Source: DATHZQ01 sp965216945 (GTDB taxonomy: Bacteria > Actinomycetota > Acidimicrobiia > Spongiisociales > UBA5794). Taken from it: 64,000 nt of DNA. The position numbers were made by a program, and so were the translations under genes. The notes under the pieces were generated by a model. It searched no databases. It saw only the letters and a program-made list of their open reading frames with translations, and was not told where the DNA came from. Below, in pieces: positions 1 through 9,733 of the stretch; position 1 is the first letter of the stretch, and each line of letters starts with the position of its first letter. The stretch lies in contig CBDCGU010000003.1 in assembly GCA_965216945.1 (NCBI GenBank), positions 1,178,001-1,242,000 on the forward strand. Direction: 5' to 3'.

Positions 1-966
1 GTCGGCACCCCCGACCCTGGTGCGTTCTGGAGGGTCATCTCCCAGCACGGAGTCTCCGTGCTCTTCACCGCCCCAACCGCATTTCGAGCGATCAAGCGCG
101 ACGATCCCGAGGCAGGCCACCTGGAGCGGTACGATCTCAGCGGGTTCCGGACTCTGTTCCTCGCCGGCGAACGCTGCGATCCCGACACCTTGCATTGGGC
201 CGAACGCACGCTGGGCGTCCCGGTGATCGACCATTGGTGGCAAACGGAGACCGGCTGGCCGGTTGCTGCCAACCCGATGGGCATCGAGCCCCTTCCGGTG
301 AAGCCGGGGTCGCCCACCGTGGCCGTGCCCGGCTACGACATCCGGGTCCTCGACGACGACGGCGCAGAGGTCGCTGCGGGCGACATCGGAGCGATCGTCG
401 TCAAGCTGCCGCTCCCGCCCGGCTGCCTCCCGACACTGTGGCAAGCGGATGAGCGCTACATCGAGTCGTACCTGAGCCGGTACCCCGGCTACTACCTGAC
501 ATCCGACGCCGGATACAAGGACGACGACGGGTACCTGGCGATCATGAGTCGCATCGACGACATCATCAACGTGGCCGGCCACCGGCTGTCGACGGGAGCC
601 ATGGAGGAAGTACTCGCCGAGCATCCCGATGTCGCCGAGTGTGCCGTCATCGGCGTCGCCGACCAGCTCAAAGGTCAGCTCCCCGTCGGCTTCGTCGTGC
701 TCAAGGCCGGTGTGGATCGTCAGCACGACGAGATCGCATCCGAGCTCGTGGCGTTGATCAGGGAGCGTATCGGTCCGGTCGCCGCCTTCAAGCAAGCACT
801 CGTGGTCGATCGTCTCCCGAAGACCCGGTCGGGCAAGATCCTGCGGGGCACGATGCGCCGCATCGCCGATGGGGACGAGTGGAAGATGCCCGCCACCATC
901 GACGACCCGGCCATTCTGGACGAGATCGGCGAGGCGTTGGTGCACGTCGGCTACCCGAGTGCCTGA
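1..966 (+). CDS. Propionyl-CoA synthetase-like acyl-CoA ligase, C-terminal part (5' end outside window)
   Basis: An open frame runs from base 1 and encodes the last 321 residues of an AMP-forming acyl-CoA synthetase, which activates a short-chain acid through an acyl-adenylate. The DHWWQTETGWP motif near the start, TSDAGYKDDDGYL, the hinge-like SRIDDIINVAGHRLS and the C-terminal KTRSGKILRGTM with the catalytic, acetylatable lysine are all visible. The stretch GTPDPGAFWRVI followed by TAPTAFRAIK resembles PrpE/ACSS3 propionyl-CoA synthetases more than acetyl-CoA synthetase; this is a family judgement. The N-terminal half lies left of the window. No gene downstream is obviously coupled. Confidence 0.9.
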   Translation, partial: VGTPDPGAFWRVISQHGVSVLFTAPTAFRAIKRDDPEAGHLERYDLSGFRTLFLAGERCDPDTLHWAERTLGVPVIDHWWQTETGWPVAANPMGIEPLPVKPGSPTVAVPGYDIRVLDDDGAEVAAGDIGAIVVKLPLPPGCLPTLWQADERYIESYLSRYPGYYLTSDAGYKDDDGYLAIMSRIDDIINVAGHRLSTGAMEEVLAEHPDVAECAVIGVADQLKGQLPVGFVVLKAGVDRQHDEIASELVALIRERIGPVAAFKQALVVDRLPKTRSGKILRGTMRRIADGDEWKMPATIDDPAILDEIGEALVHVGYPSA

Positions 967-1093
967 CCTCTGCGCGGGGAGGCTGGGCCGGGGCAGAAGG
1001 CCGCCGGCGACACCGCGGACCCCGCGCCAACCGGCTCCGGAAGTCCCCGACGAAGGGGTTGTCACGGCATAGCGGACGTGTTTGGGTGAGGCC

Positions 1094-2713
1094 GTGAAGA
1101 CTGCCGCGGCGGATGTTGCGCTTCGCCTGATCCTGATCGTGGTCGGGCTGGCCGGCATGGTTGTCCTGTTCCTGCTTGCCGACGCAACCGAGGCGTGGCC
1201 CGCCGCACGACGGATGGCGATCCTCACCGCACCCGCTGCAGTGGCCATCACCGGTCTCGTGGCCGGCGTCCAGCTCCGTGAGCCGTTCGAGGAACGCACC
1301 CACTACGGGGCGCGCCGCACCGGCAGGGACGGCGCCATCGATCTCGGCAACCCCGCTCCGCAAACGACGGCGCAAGCGGCCGCTCCCGATCCTCGATCGG
1401 CACCGACCACTCGTTTCGGCGTCGACCGGCGCAATACCCTCGTTGTTCTCGCCCTGGCCACGGTCGCCCTGGCCATCTTCGTCCCGCTCGGCCTTCGGGC
1501 ATTGGAGCGTCCCGGCCTCTCCGAGACGGGCCTCATCTCGGTCCTCATCATCGGGCCTTGCGCCTTTCTGTTCGTTCGCTCGCTCGTGCGCCTCGTCACG
1601 GCCTCGAGGGCCATCGTCGTCGACGGCAACCGCATCACGATCGGCGCCGCACTCGGATTCCTTCCTCCCATCCGGCTCGACCGCTCCGAGCTGGCGGCGA
1701 TCGTGGATGCACGGGAGGTCAACGGTGCCCTTCACTTCGTCGTCGATGCGAACACCGGCTATCGAATCCGAGCCGATCATCTCAGCGATCCCGAGGCGGT
1801 GCTTCCCTTCTTCGCCACGTGGTGGCCCGAGGTGCCGGCACCGAAGACGGAGCGGACGCCGGCATCGTTCGAGGAGCTCGCACCTCGCCCCGCAGCTGGG
1901 ACTCGACTCCCCCCGATGACCGAAGCCGGAGGCCGCGGCCCAGATGCAGCTTCAGCGCGGTCGTCGCACGGCACCGGCTCGGCGCCGCCACCGGAGCGCC
2001 TGTCGAGCGCCGCAACCACGCTGCGCCGCCGCTCGTTGCTCGTTGCCCTGGTGCTGGTGGTGGGGATCGCCGGCGTCGCCGGTGCAGGCTGGTGGTACCT
2101 GGCGCAACGCAGCGCCAACGATCGGCTCGCCACCGGAGGCACCGTCATCGAGGCCACCGTCATCGACGTCGACCGTTCCTCCCGCGGCCCCGATTCCATG
2201 GTCCTCGCTTTCGAGCACCAAGGTGTGGAGTACCAACGCAGGGTCTACTCCGGATTCCTCTCCAGCTTCTCGAGGGATTTGGCCGGCCAGGAGGTCGGTG
2301 TGCTCTTCGATCCGGACAATGCCGACCTCGTCCGATTCGCCGACCGGCGCAACATTCACGAGGCCACGTTGCCGGTCCTCGCTGGAGCAGCCGCCACGGC
2401 GCTGTTGGGCGCCATCGCCCTGTCCTCGGCACGCGCCAAGAGCACGACCCTCCGCACGGCGCACTGGTCCCGACGCCGGATCCACGCCTCACCCCGATCG
2501 GGACGGACTCCGGCGACGCTCGTCTTTGAAGATGACACACGGCAAACCCTGTTGCTGCGGGGCGTCGCCGGTCTGCGGGGCCGCTCGCTGGAGAGCACAC
2601 CCTCCTGGTTGGGCGTGGGTCACCGCGATGTGGTGGTTCTCCCCGACGATCCCGGCGACCTCACCCTCACCGCTCCACTCCCCAAGGGCGATCGTCCAAC
2701 CGGCCTGCGATAG
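1094..2713 (+). CDS. DUF3592-type multi-pass membrane protein, function unknown
   Basis: A 539-residue protein. I chose the GTG at 1094 because hydrophobic sequence begins immediately after it; a TTG 12 bases upstream is also in frame. Two hydrophobic segments lie in the first 55 residues, two more around residues 115-165, then a soluble stretch (VDGNRITIGAALGFLPPIRL) resembling a membrane-associated PH-like fold. A proline- and serine-rich linker follows, then a transmembrane helix (LLVALVLVVGIAGVAGAGWW). The domain after it has the DUF3592 pattern: a V-I-A-TVIDVD start and VGVLFDPDNADLVRF. No enzymatic motif is visible. It ends 41 bases before the convergent F420 oxidoreductase gene. Confidence 0.8.
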   Translation: MKTAAADVALRLILIVVGLAGMVVLFLLADATEAWPAARRMAILTAPAAVAITGLVAGVQLREPFEERTHYGARRTGRDGAIDLGNPAPQTTAQAAAPDPRSAPTTRFGVDRRNTLVVLALATVALAIFVPLGLRALERPGLSETGLISVLIIGPCAFLFVRSLVRLVTASRAIVVDGNRITIGAALGFLPPIRLDRSELAAIVDAREVNGALHFVVDANTGYRIRADHLSDPEAVLPFFATWWPEVPAPKTERTPASFEELAPRPAAGTRLPPMTEAGGRGPDAASARSSHGTGSAPPPERLSSAATTLRRRSLLVALVLVVGIAGVAGAGWWYLAQRSANDRLATGGTVIEATVIDVDRSSRGPDSMVLAFEHQGVEYQRRVYSGFLSSFSRDLAGQEVGVLFDPDNADLVRFADRRNIHEATLPVLAGAAATALLGAIALSSARAKSTTLRTAHWSRRRIHASPRSGRTPATLVFEDDTRQTLLLRGVAGLRGRSLESTPSWLGVGHRDVVVLPDDPGDLTLTAPLPKGDRPTGLR

Positions 2714-2753
2714 CGGCGCCGGTGGACGAGCCGCAACGCCGGCACGGCGTAGA

Positions 2754-3737
2754 TCACGCCAGGCGACGGAGCTCGGGGAGGACGTCCCTGCCCAACATCT
2801 CGACGGTGGCGTCCGGATCCGTGCTGGCGATCTGGATCGCCACGACGTCCGCCCCGATCTCGCGAACAAGCGGCGTGTACGCGTCGATGATCTGCTGCGG
2901 GTCCGACACGACCGTGTACTTGCCGAGGATCTCGTCCCGATCCATCTCGTCGGCACGTTGCCGCAAGATCATTGGATCCACCACCTCGAGCCGGCCCGGG
3001 GCACGGAGGCCGCGCATGCTCCCGAGCGCCTCCCAGGCCTCGTCGTCGTGCTCGGCATAGACGAGCCAGCGTGTCGCCATGATGTGGGCGTTCTCCTTGC
3101 CCCGGGCATCCATGCTCTGCCGGAAAGGCTCGATCACTCGGTCCATCGTCTCGGTGGGCACCTTGACGCTCGTGATGAGGCCGCCCCCGTGGGTGCCGGC
3201 GAAAGCGGCCGACTTCGGACCGCCCGCCGCCATCCAGATCGGCACGTCGCTGACCGGCGGGCTGTAGAGCTTGGCCCTGCTGACGGTGTAGTACCGACCC
3301 CTGAAGTCGACCTTCTCCCCGTCGAGGAGCCGGTGCATGATCGCCAGCGCCTCCTCCATCCTGGCGATCCGCTCGCTGTATCCGGGGAACTCGAATCCCA
3401 TGGGACCTTCGTTGATGTTCTCACCGGTGCCGACCCCGAGAATGAAGCGGCCCCCGCTCAGACGATCGACGGTGGCCGCCGCCTGTGCGATGAGCGCCGG
3501 GTGATAGTGGAACAGAGGGCATGTGACGCTCGTGACGAACTCGACCCGCTCGGTTCGAGCTGCCGCCGCACCAAGCCACGACCAGACGAATCCGGAGGCC
3601 GAGACGTCGTCGACCCACGGGTGGAAGTGATCGGAACCGAGCACCACGTCGAAGCCGACGGTCTCGGCCAGTACCGCCTGCTCGACCAGGACCTCGGGCT
3701 GATACGACTCGTGACTACACAGCCAGCCAAACTTCAT
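2754..3737 (-). CDS. F420-dependent luciferase-like oxidoreductase (FGD-like)
   Basis: A 327-residue LLM-class flavin/deazaflavin oxidoreductase. The start MKFGWLCSHESYQPEVLVEQ, the central FILGVGTGENINE and the WMAAGGPKSAAFAG stretch are typical of F420-dependent glucose-6-phosphate dehydrogenase-like enzymes (TIGR03557-type). These transfer hydride between a substrate and cofactor F420. The substrate cannot be read from sequence; a sugar phosphate is only one possibility. The gene lies directly downstream of the MmpL-like gene on the same strand with a 63-base gap. It is the best single indicator of an F420-using actinobacterium in the window. Confidence 0.9.
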   Translation of the reverse strand: MKFGWLCSHESYQPEVLVEQAVLAETVGFDVVLGSDHFHPWVDDVSASGFVWSWLGAAAARTERVEFVTSVTCPLFHYHPALIAQAAATVDRLSGGRFILGVGTGENINEGPMGFEFPGYSERIARMEEALAIMHRLLDGEKVDFRGRYYTVSRAKLYSPPVSDVPIWMAAGGPKSAAFAGTHGGGLITSVKVPTETMDRVIEPFRQSMDARGKENAHIMATRWLVYAEHDDEAWEALGSMRGLRAPGRLEVVDPMILRQRADEMDRDEILGKYTVVSDPQQIIDAYTPLVREIGADVVAIQIASTDPDATVEMLGRDVLPELRRLA

Positions 3738-3800
3738 GGGGACGTCCTTGTTGAGGGTCCCCTGTTCTACCAGGAACGCAGGCCCTATCGGATCAGGTGT

Positions 3801-6800
3801 TCAGCTCGCCATTGGGATCTCGACGACGAACACCGTGAAATCGCCCTCGGGACGACACTCGACCACGCCGCCGACCCGCCGGATGAAGCGCTGCGCCTCC
3901 GCAAGGGTGCGGGCGCGGCTGGCGTCCTTGGCCGCCTCGGGGCCAGAGTCGACAACCATCCAGCGATACCGGTCACGGGAGGCGTGGCCGTAGACGAGCA
4001 CCTCTTCGCCACCCCGTGTCGAGGCGTCGCGCAGGATCGCCTCCATCACCCGTGACAGGTTGTTGGCGGGGTTCGCCACGTAGGCGGAGTTGAGCTCGGT
4101 CGTGAATGGTGTCGCCGGCTCGATCGCGGCAATGACGGACTCTGTGAGGCTTGCGACATCGACCGTGCCGGCTGCCGGTCGTGCAGATGTTGCGGGCTCG
4201 GCCTCCTCTTCCTCGAGGTCCGTTTCGTCGACCTCGACGTCGGCGGCCTCGACCCCGGCGGCCTCTGCGGCTGCTGCCTCCTCCTCCCCAGCATCGGGAT
4301 CTGCGGCAGCATCGGGTTCGGCAGCGGCTTGCGTAGCCGGTACCTCGGCGGGTTCCTCGACGGCTGCCTGCCCCGCGGCGACAAGCGTGAGGGGCTCGGT
4401 GTCCATCTCCGCCTCGTCTCCCGCCTCGACGGCCTCACCCAGCGTCTCGACGGCGGCAACCGCCGTGTCGGGTGGGGCTTCGGCCGGCGCCTGCTCGATC
4501 TCCGCAACCTGTTCGGGCTCGGTCGCCGGCTCGGCGACGTCGGTGGCCACGTCCGTCGACTGGGCTTTGGCGGGAACGGCCGACTCTGTTGGCAAGCCGG
4601 CGTCCCGCTCCTCGGGGCCCACCTCCCCGTCGACCGCTCCATCCACGGCGGGCTCATCCGGTACGCGTTCCTCCGCCGGCTCCCCGGCTGTCTCGGCCCC
4701 CTCTTCCTCGAGCAAGGCGAGCTCTGCGGCCAGTGCACGTGCCCGCTCCTCCTCGGCGGCACGCTGCGCTTCGCGTTCCGCGAGCTCCGCAGCGTGGGCG
4801 GCTTCGGTCTCCGCCGCCCGTTCCAGCAAGGCGGCCGTTGCCGGTGTGTCGGGATAGACGCGCCGGACCTCACCGTCCCGGTTCACGGGCCACAACCGGG
4901 CGGCACCCGCCGACGTGGCGGCGGGGAGGCCGACGAAGCGGCCGACGAGCATCATCGTGAGCCCGGTGGCAATCGCCGCCGCCCCGATGAGCTGGGCGGT
5001 GCGCCAGCTGTTCAGCACGAGAGGCACCAGGGGGAGGATCAGCAACGCCGTGGCGACGAGATGCTCGTTGCGCGTGGCGACCAGCGCCGTTGTCGCTGCC
5101 GACCGCCCGTCCTTGGTGCGGTCGAGCAGCTCGCGGATCGCACCCCATGCATAGATGGACGAGGCCGCGGCGATGGCGACGCCCACCACCCAGGCGACGG
5201 GGGGGCCGACGGCGGCCACCGAGCCATCGCTGGAGAAGCCGAGGAAGCGCCGCAACCCGCCATCGGCGAACCCCCACTGCACTACTGCCGTGCCGGCCGC
5301 TGTCGTCAGCACGATCACGATCGACCCCCGGATCGCGGCCGACACGCTGCGGAGCAGCCACGCCATGAGTGCGATCACGACCAGTACGACGATTCCGGCG
5401 AAGATCGGCGTGCGGGCACTCACCGCATCTCCGGTGGCGACCTGGCGCGCCGCAGTGCCACCGATCAGCACTCGGAATGGAGCGCCCACCTCTGTGATCT
5501 GCTCGGAGACGCCCTCGGCGGATCTGCTCCCACCAAAGCCCTCGACCGGCACCGCCAGCCACGTGCGTTGGTCACCCACGTGTCGTTCCGTCACTGCGTC
5601 GGGCACGACGATCGACGCACCCGCCACGAACGAGCCTTGATCCGAGTCGACACGGGCGACCCCGTCGATGTCCGAGAGCTCGCGGGCGTAGTCTGCAGTG
5701 AGCTCGTCCGACGTGCTGAAGTCGACCACATTGGGAGAAACGACAAAGGGCGCATCGGCATCGTTCGAGGGGAAGTTGGCCGAGATCTGCTGGGCAACGC
5801 GACGGCTGGTGTCGTCGGGATCCAGCGACACGGCGTTCGGTTCGCGGAGTTGCACGCCGAGCGTGAGCCACAGCACCGGCACCACGATCACGACCAGCAA
5901 CGCACCGGCCAGCAACGCATGATCTTGGACGAATCGAGTAACGGGATCCAAGCGAGTCGAACGGGCCGGGGCGGCCTCATGGGGCAGCACGTCGACGCCC
6001 ACAACGGCGAGCAGCAAGCCGAGCACGATGATCGAGCTGATCCCGGCGGCGAGGCCGGCCAGGCCGAGGGCATACGCCGTCGAGCGCAGCAGTGACGTGG
6101 GCAGCACCCACAGGGTGATTCCGGTTGCTGCGGCCACGGTGGCGGCGATTGCCACGGTCCGGCCCGCCGTGCTCACCGTGGCCACAACCGCCTCGCGCGG
6201 GCCGGCACCGGCCTCCCGCTCCGCCATGTAGCGCGACAGCATCAGGAATCCGCTCGACGTTGCAAGGCCCCATGCGCTCGCCACCCCGAGCACCACGGCA
6301 GCCACCTGCATCTCGCGGAATCGCGACAATCCGTACAGACCGAGGAGCGTCAGCGCCACGGCGAGGAGGGACGCAGTCGCCACCAGACCAACCGCAACCG
6401 GGTTGCGCAGCGCCACGAAAACGAGGGCCAGTGTCAACAACGCGACGAGGATCAGAGGCACGATGGCACCCTGCATTGCCGCCCGGATGTCGCGGTGCAC
6501 CATTGTCTCGCCGCCCATCGTGATGCGAACCGAGTCGTCGACCGTGCGCAGGAGTGCGGTGAGGTTGTCGGCGCGGTCGGCATACGTGTCGGTCTGCCCC
6601 CCGATCCTGGCTTGGATCAACGCCAGCGTGCCGTCGTCGCTCCGCATCCAATCGGGCCGTCCCAGACTCCAGTAGGACTCGATCTGGCTGACATCGGGAC
6701 GCTGCTCGAGCCGGTCGACGAACTCGGCGACGGCGGACTCGACGTCGGCGCCGTCCACGTCACCCGTGCGAGCCTGCACGAGGAGCGTGAGATTGGGCCG

Positions 6801-6965
6801 GCCGCGCTCGAACGTGCTGAAGAGCACCCGCTCCGCGTCGAACGCCTCGCCGGCTTCATGTGACCAGCCGCCGCCAGAGCCGCTCTCGACCAACTGGCGC
6901 CCGACCCATGCACCCGCAAGCACAGTGGCAGCCACTATGACAATCGCGATGAGACGGAGCCTCAT
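3801..6965 (-). CDS. MmpL/RND-like permease with coiled-coil, acidic linker and GHKL-like C-terminal domain
   Basis: A 1054-residue protein. The start is the ATG at 6965 (MRLRLIAIVIVAATVL), preceded by GGGAG; an in-frame upstream start would add 16 hydrophilic residues. Residues 5-22 form the first transmembrane helix, followed by an extracytoplasmic domain and two blocks of five to six helices separated by a second extracytoplasmic domain. This is the sterol-sensing-like RND layout of MmpL proteins. After about residue 712 comes an Ala/Glu/Arg coiled coil, then a 200-residue acidic low-complexity linker. Residues 940-1054 resemble a degenerate histidine-kinase ATPase fold: LSRVMEAILRDA in the N-box position, VVDSGP in the D-x-G-x-G position, RRVGGVVE, then FTVFVVEIP. 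N-box Asn and the glycine-rich lid are not conserved. The cargo is unknown. Confidence 0.85.
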   Translation of the reverse strand: MRLRLIAIVIVAATVLAGAWVGRQLVESGSGGGWSHEAGEAFDAERVLFSTFERGRPNLTLLVQARTGDVDGADVESAVAEFVDRLEQRPDVSQIESYWSLGRPDWMRSDDGTLALIQARIGGQTDTYADRADNLTALLRTVDDSVRITMGGETMVHRDIRAAMQGAIVPLILVALLTLALVFVALRNPVAVGLVATASLLAVALTLLGLYGLSRFREMQVAAVVLGVASAWGLATSSGFLMLSRYMAEREAGAGPREAVVATVSTAGRTVAIAATVAAATGITLWVLPTSLLRSTAYALGLAGLAAGISSIIVLGLLLAVVGVDVLPHEAAPARSTRLDPVTRFVQDHALLAGALLVVIVVPVLWLTLGVQLREPNAVSLDPDDTSRRVAQQISANFPSNDADAPFVVSPNVVDFSTSDELTADYARELSDIDGVARVDSDQGSFVAGASIVVPDAVTERHVGDQRTWLAVPVEGFGGSRSAEGVSEQITEVGAPFRVLIGGTAARQVATGDAVSARTPIFAGIVVLVVIALMAWLLRSVSAAIRGSIVIVLTTAAGTAVVQWGFADGGLRRFLGFSSDGSVAAVGPPVAWVVGVAIAAASSIYAWGAIRELLDRTKDGRSAATTALVATRNEHLVATALLILPLVPLVLNSWRTAQLIGAAAIATGLTMMLVGRFVGLPAATSAGAARLWPVNRDGEVRRVYPDTPATAALLERAAETEAAHAAELAEREAQRAAEEERARALAAELALLEEEGAETAGEPAEERVPDEPAVDGAVDGEVGPEERDAGLPTESAVPAKAQSTDVATDVAEPATEPEQVAEIEQAPAEAPPDTAVAAVETLGEAVEAGDEAEMDTEPLTLVAAGQAAVEEPAEVPATQAAAEPDAAADPDAGEEEAAAAEAAGVEAADVEVDETDLEEEEAEPATSARPAAGTVDVASLTESVIAAIEPATPFTTELNSAYVANPANNLSRVMEAILRDASTRGGEEVLVYGHASRDRYRWMVVDSGPEAAKDASRARTLAEAQRFIRRVGGVVECRPEGDFTVFVVEIPMAS

Positions 6966-7115
6966 TGCATCTCCCTTTTCCCCCCTGCGACGCCACCCCT
7001 CCGGCGCCAGCATGAATGCGTGATTCTATGCCGAATCTCCGCAGATCGAAAGGCTCGGATTCGTCGAGCCCGTGGCGCCTCATCCACGGAGATCGTCGCC
7101 TCCGGCCGCGGCCCC

Positions 7116-7616
7116 TCAGCCGTCGTAGCGATCCGTGTGGACGAGCGTGTCGAGTGGCTTCCGGCCGCCCCAGTTCGCCGCACCTTCGCCTTCCGCCGGA
7201 AGGCCCATGGCGATGGCATACCGGCAGCGGGTCGCGGGCGGCAATCCGAGCACCACCGCCGCATCGGCATCACGATGGAGCGTCACCGGACAGGTCGCCA
7301 CCCCCAGCGCATCTGCAGCCAGCATGATGTTCTGTGCGACCCGTCCCGTATCGAACTCGTAGCCGTCGGGCTCCTGGACGAGCGCAATCGCAACGGGGGC
7401 ATTGCGCATGGGGGTGGTGAAGTCGCCACACTCGGCCAGCCGAGCCTTCTGCTCGGGATCTCTCATCACGATGAAGGACCAGTTCTGCCGGTTCTTGGCC
7501 GAGCCCGTCCAGCGCGCCGCCTCGAGAATCTTCTCCAGAGTCTCCTCGGGGATTGGCTCGTCGCGGTAAGAACGCAGGGCGCGCAGTCTCAGAATGGAGT
7601 CGTATCGCTCGTTCAT
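7116..7616 (-). CDS. Nitroreductase-family flavoprotein
   Basis: A 166-residue protein of the FMN-dependent nitroreductase fold. The N-terminal RALRSYRDEPIPEETLEKIL and the segment ARWTGSAKNRQNWSFIVM are the FMN-phosphate-binding and dimer-interface signatures of the family. VAQNIMLAADALGVATC is the usual central helix. It is shorter than typical 190-220-residue members but no domain seems missing. The natural substrate is not predictable. It is divergent from the DUF4389 gene, with 61 bases between the two starts. Confidence 0.88.
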   Translation of the reverse strand: MNERYDSILRLRALRSYRDEPIPEETLEKILEAARWTGSAKNRQNWSFIVMRDPEQKARLAECGDFTTPMRNAPVAIALVQEPDGYEFDTGRVAQNIMLAADALGVATCPVTLHRDADAAVVLGLPPATRCRYAIAMGLPAEGEGAANWGGRKPLDTLVHTDRYDG

Positions 7617-7677
7617 GACGGCGAGAGTACCGACCTACGCCGTACACTCACACCGAGCCTCTGGGAGGAGATCGACC

Positions 7678-8280
7678 ATGTATCCCGTCGACGTTCAGGC
7701 CGTGTACGGAACCGGAGAGCGCAGCAGGGGCTTGGCCGCCGCCGGCGTGGTCCTGTTCCTCAAGTCGCTGCTGCTGCTTCCCCACCTGATCATCGTCAGC
7801 GTGCTCGGGTCCGCAGCAGGCTTGATCTCGTGGATCGGGTACTGGGTGATCGCCTTCACCGGTGAGATCCCGGAGTTCTTCTACACATTCCCGCTGCGGA
7901 CGATGGAGTGGTCGGTCCGCTCCACCGGCTGGCTCGTGTCCTTCGACGACGCCTACCCGCCCTTCGAGTGGGAGAACGACACCTACAGCACGAGACTCGT
8001 GATCGACGAGCCGCCGGGGCCGCGCAGCCGGGGTCTGGCCGTGCTGGGAATCATCCCCCTCAAGGCACTCGCCCTTCTCCCCCACATCGTCGTGCTGATG
8101 TTCGTGGGTCTTGCCGCCATGATCGCGGTCTGGGTGGGGTACGTGGCGATCCTGTTCACCGGCAAGCTTCCCGAGGGGATCTACAACTTCACACTCGGTG
8201 CGACACGCTGGGGTAGCCGCATCCAGGCATGGCTCTACTCGCTGACGGACCGCTACCCGCCGTTCTCGCTGTCGGTCTGA
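7678..8280 (+). CDS. Tandem DUF4389 membrane protein
   Basis: A 200-residue protein starting at the ATG at 7678, seven bases after a strong GGGAGGAG ribosome site. It holds two copies of the same unit. Each has a short polar start, a long hydrophobic hairpin (SLLLLPHLIIVSVLGSA and LALLPHIVVLMFVGLA), a WxGYxxxxFTGxxPE motif, and a closing YPPFEW or YPPFSL. This is the DUF4389 pattern. The function of the family is unknown to me. The gene converges on the DUF3179 lipoprotein gene, with 13 bases between. Confidence 0.88.
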   Translation: MYPVDVQAVYGTGERSRGLAAAGVVLFLKSLLLLPHLIIVSVLGSAAGLISWIGYWVIAFTGEIPEFFYTFPLRTMEWSVRSTGWLVSFDDAYPPFEWENDTYSTRLVIDEPPGPRSRGLAVLGIIPLKALALLPHIVVLMFVGLAAMIAVWVGYVAILFTGKLPEGIYNFTLGATRWGSRIQAWLYSLTDRYPPFSLSV

Positions 8281-8293
8281 GTCCGGCGAGGGC

Positions 8294-9733
8294 TCAGCCG
8301 AGCGGAGTCCATACCAGCGTGCCGGGGTGGAACTGACTCCAGGCGAACCAGAACGCCTGGTGTGTCACCAGAGGCTCACCGGCTTCGGTGGTGGCGCGCA
8401 CGCCTCCGCCGTCGGGAACGAGCACGACGCCGGCCAGTTCAACGGACTCGCCGTCGTCCAGGGCACCGCGACCGACGCCGGCGGGGAAGGCCACAGGGGT
8501 GCCGTCGGGAGCGATCACACCCAGCACCTGGGTCTGGGCGGGGAGACGGGTGTCGACGGCGCCGACCGGGAAGATCGGTCCGTTGTCGTCGCGGCCGCCG
8601 AGCGGGTCCGATGAGTAGAACCGGTTGATCCCGCCGTCTTGGGCGATGATCGTCGTCTCGGGGTGGGCCGCCTTCCAGTCACCCCACGTCGACGTCACGA
8701 CCGAGATCTGCTCGAGACGGACTGCTTCGTCCTGCAACGGCCCGGACAGTGCCGTACCGAGAAACGTGTCGAAGACGGAGAAGGTGTCGAGCTCATACAT
8801 CACCTTGTTGGAGCGGGTGAGCAACCCCGAGGTGCGGAACACCAGGAAGGCATCCTCATGCCCTGGGACGTTGTCGGTGAAGTAGGCCTGAGCCGAGCCA
8901 CAGAGGGTGCAGTACGGGATCGCAATACGGCGGCCGGCGATCTCGTCGTTCACCATCTCGTGAACTTCCATGATGTTCTTCGGGTACGCCCGGGCCTCGC
9001 CATCGACGACCACCCCGAACACGATGGCGTCGTCGGGATACCACACACCCTGCTCTGCCGGAGTCACCCCCGGATCGTCGAGCGCGGGGATACATCCCTC
9101 AGGGCAGGGCAGCTGATCACCGAACCCACGATCGTCGATGCGCACGCCACCCCAAGACAGGTAGCGCCAGTCGATTGCGGCATCCTCGTCGCTGAAAAAG
9201 GGCTCCCAGGCGGGCTCGACGATCTCGAAAGGAACCCGCTTCCAGTCGACGTAGTTGGGATGCGCCGGCAGGTCCCACGCAAACAGATGATTCGTCACGC
9301 TCTGCCAGGCGGATCGCTCGCTCAGATCGTCCTCGGTGATGTCGGCGCCGGTGAGGTTCTCGAAGGCCACGACCGCCGCATTGGCGGCGTCGCCGAATGG
9401 AACGAACCGGAGCAGGTCGCTGAGGAACCATGCCGCACGGGCATCGCCCGACGCACCGATGCGCTCGATGGCGGCGATGTCGATGTCGGTCGAAAGCGAC
9501 GCCGCCAGCGCATCCAGATCCGCCGCCAGGTCATCAGCGGCGGGGCCCGTCGGAACCTCCGGGGGTGGGGGAAATGCGAAGCCCGTCTGGGAGACGCCGG
9601 CTCCCGACGGCTGCTCGCCCGCAACCACGCTGGTGGTCGTCTCGCGCTCGGCGACAGAATCGTCGGCATCGTCGGCGCCGCTGCACGCGGCGACGATGAT
9701 GGCGAACGCAGCGAAGAGAACGAAGCGGTGCAT
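8294..9733 (-). CDS. DUF3179-domain lipoprotein
   Basis: A 479-residue exported protein. The start chosen is the ATG at 9733 (MHRFVLFAAFAIIVAAC), which gives a compact signal peptide with a VAAC lipobox, so it is probably lipid-anchored. An in-frame TTG four codons upstream is possible. The DUF3179 core is clear: AYPKNIMEVHEMVND, then IPYCTLCGSAQAYF with its CxxC pair, then FRTSGLLTRSNKVMYEL and later WGDWKAAHPETTII. The paired cysteines suggest a redox or metal-binding role, but the family is uncharacterised. About 180 bases without a gene separate it from the EssC-like gene. Confidence 0.88.
   Translation of the reverse strand: MHRFVLFAAFAIIVAACSGADDADDSVAERETTTSVVAGEQPSGAGVSQTGFAFPPPPEVPTGPAADDLAADLDALAASLSTDIDIAAIERIGASGDARAAWFLSDLLRFVPFGDAANAAVVAFENLTGADITEDDLSERSAWQSVTNHLFAWDLPAHPNYVDWKRVPFEIVEPAWEPFFSDEDAAIDWRYLSWGGVRIDDRGFGDQLPCPEGCIPALDDPGVTPAEQGVWYPDDAIVFGVVVDGEARAYPKNIMEVHEMVNDEIAGRRIAIPYCTLCGSAQAYFTDNVPGHEDAFLVFRTSGLLTRSNKVMYELDTFSVFDTFLGTALSGPLQDEAVRLEQISVVTSTWGDWKAAHPETTIIAQDGGINRFYSSDPLGGRDDNGPIFPVGAVDTRLPAQTQVLGVIAPDGTPVAFPAGVGRGALDDGESVELAGVVLVPDGGGVRATTEAGEPLVTHQAFWFAWSQFHPGTLVWTPLG

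Noticed and set aside
1944..4055. Plus-strand open frame of about 700 codons
   Set aside because: It crosses the end of the DUF3592 gene, the intergenic gap and the antisense of the F420 oxidoreductase gene, without recognisable domains.
4329..6095. Long plus-strand open frame of almost 590 codons
   Set aside because: It lies wholly opposite the MmpL-like gene. It has no domain logic, is arginine/glycine/histidine-rich in the way GC-rich antisense frames are, and lacks a ribosome site.
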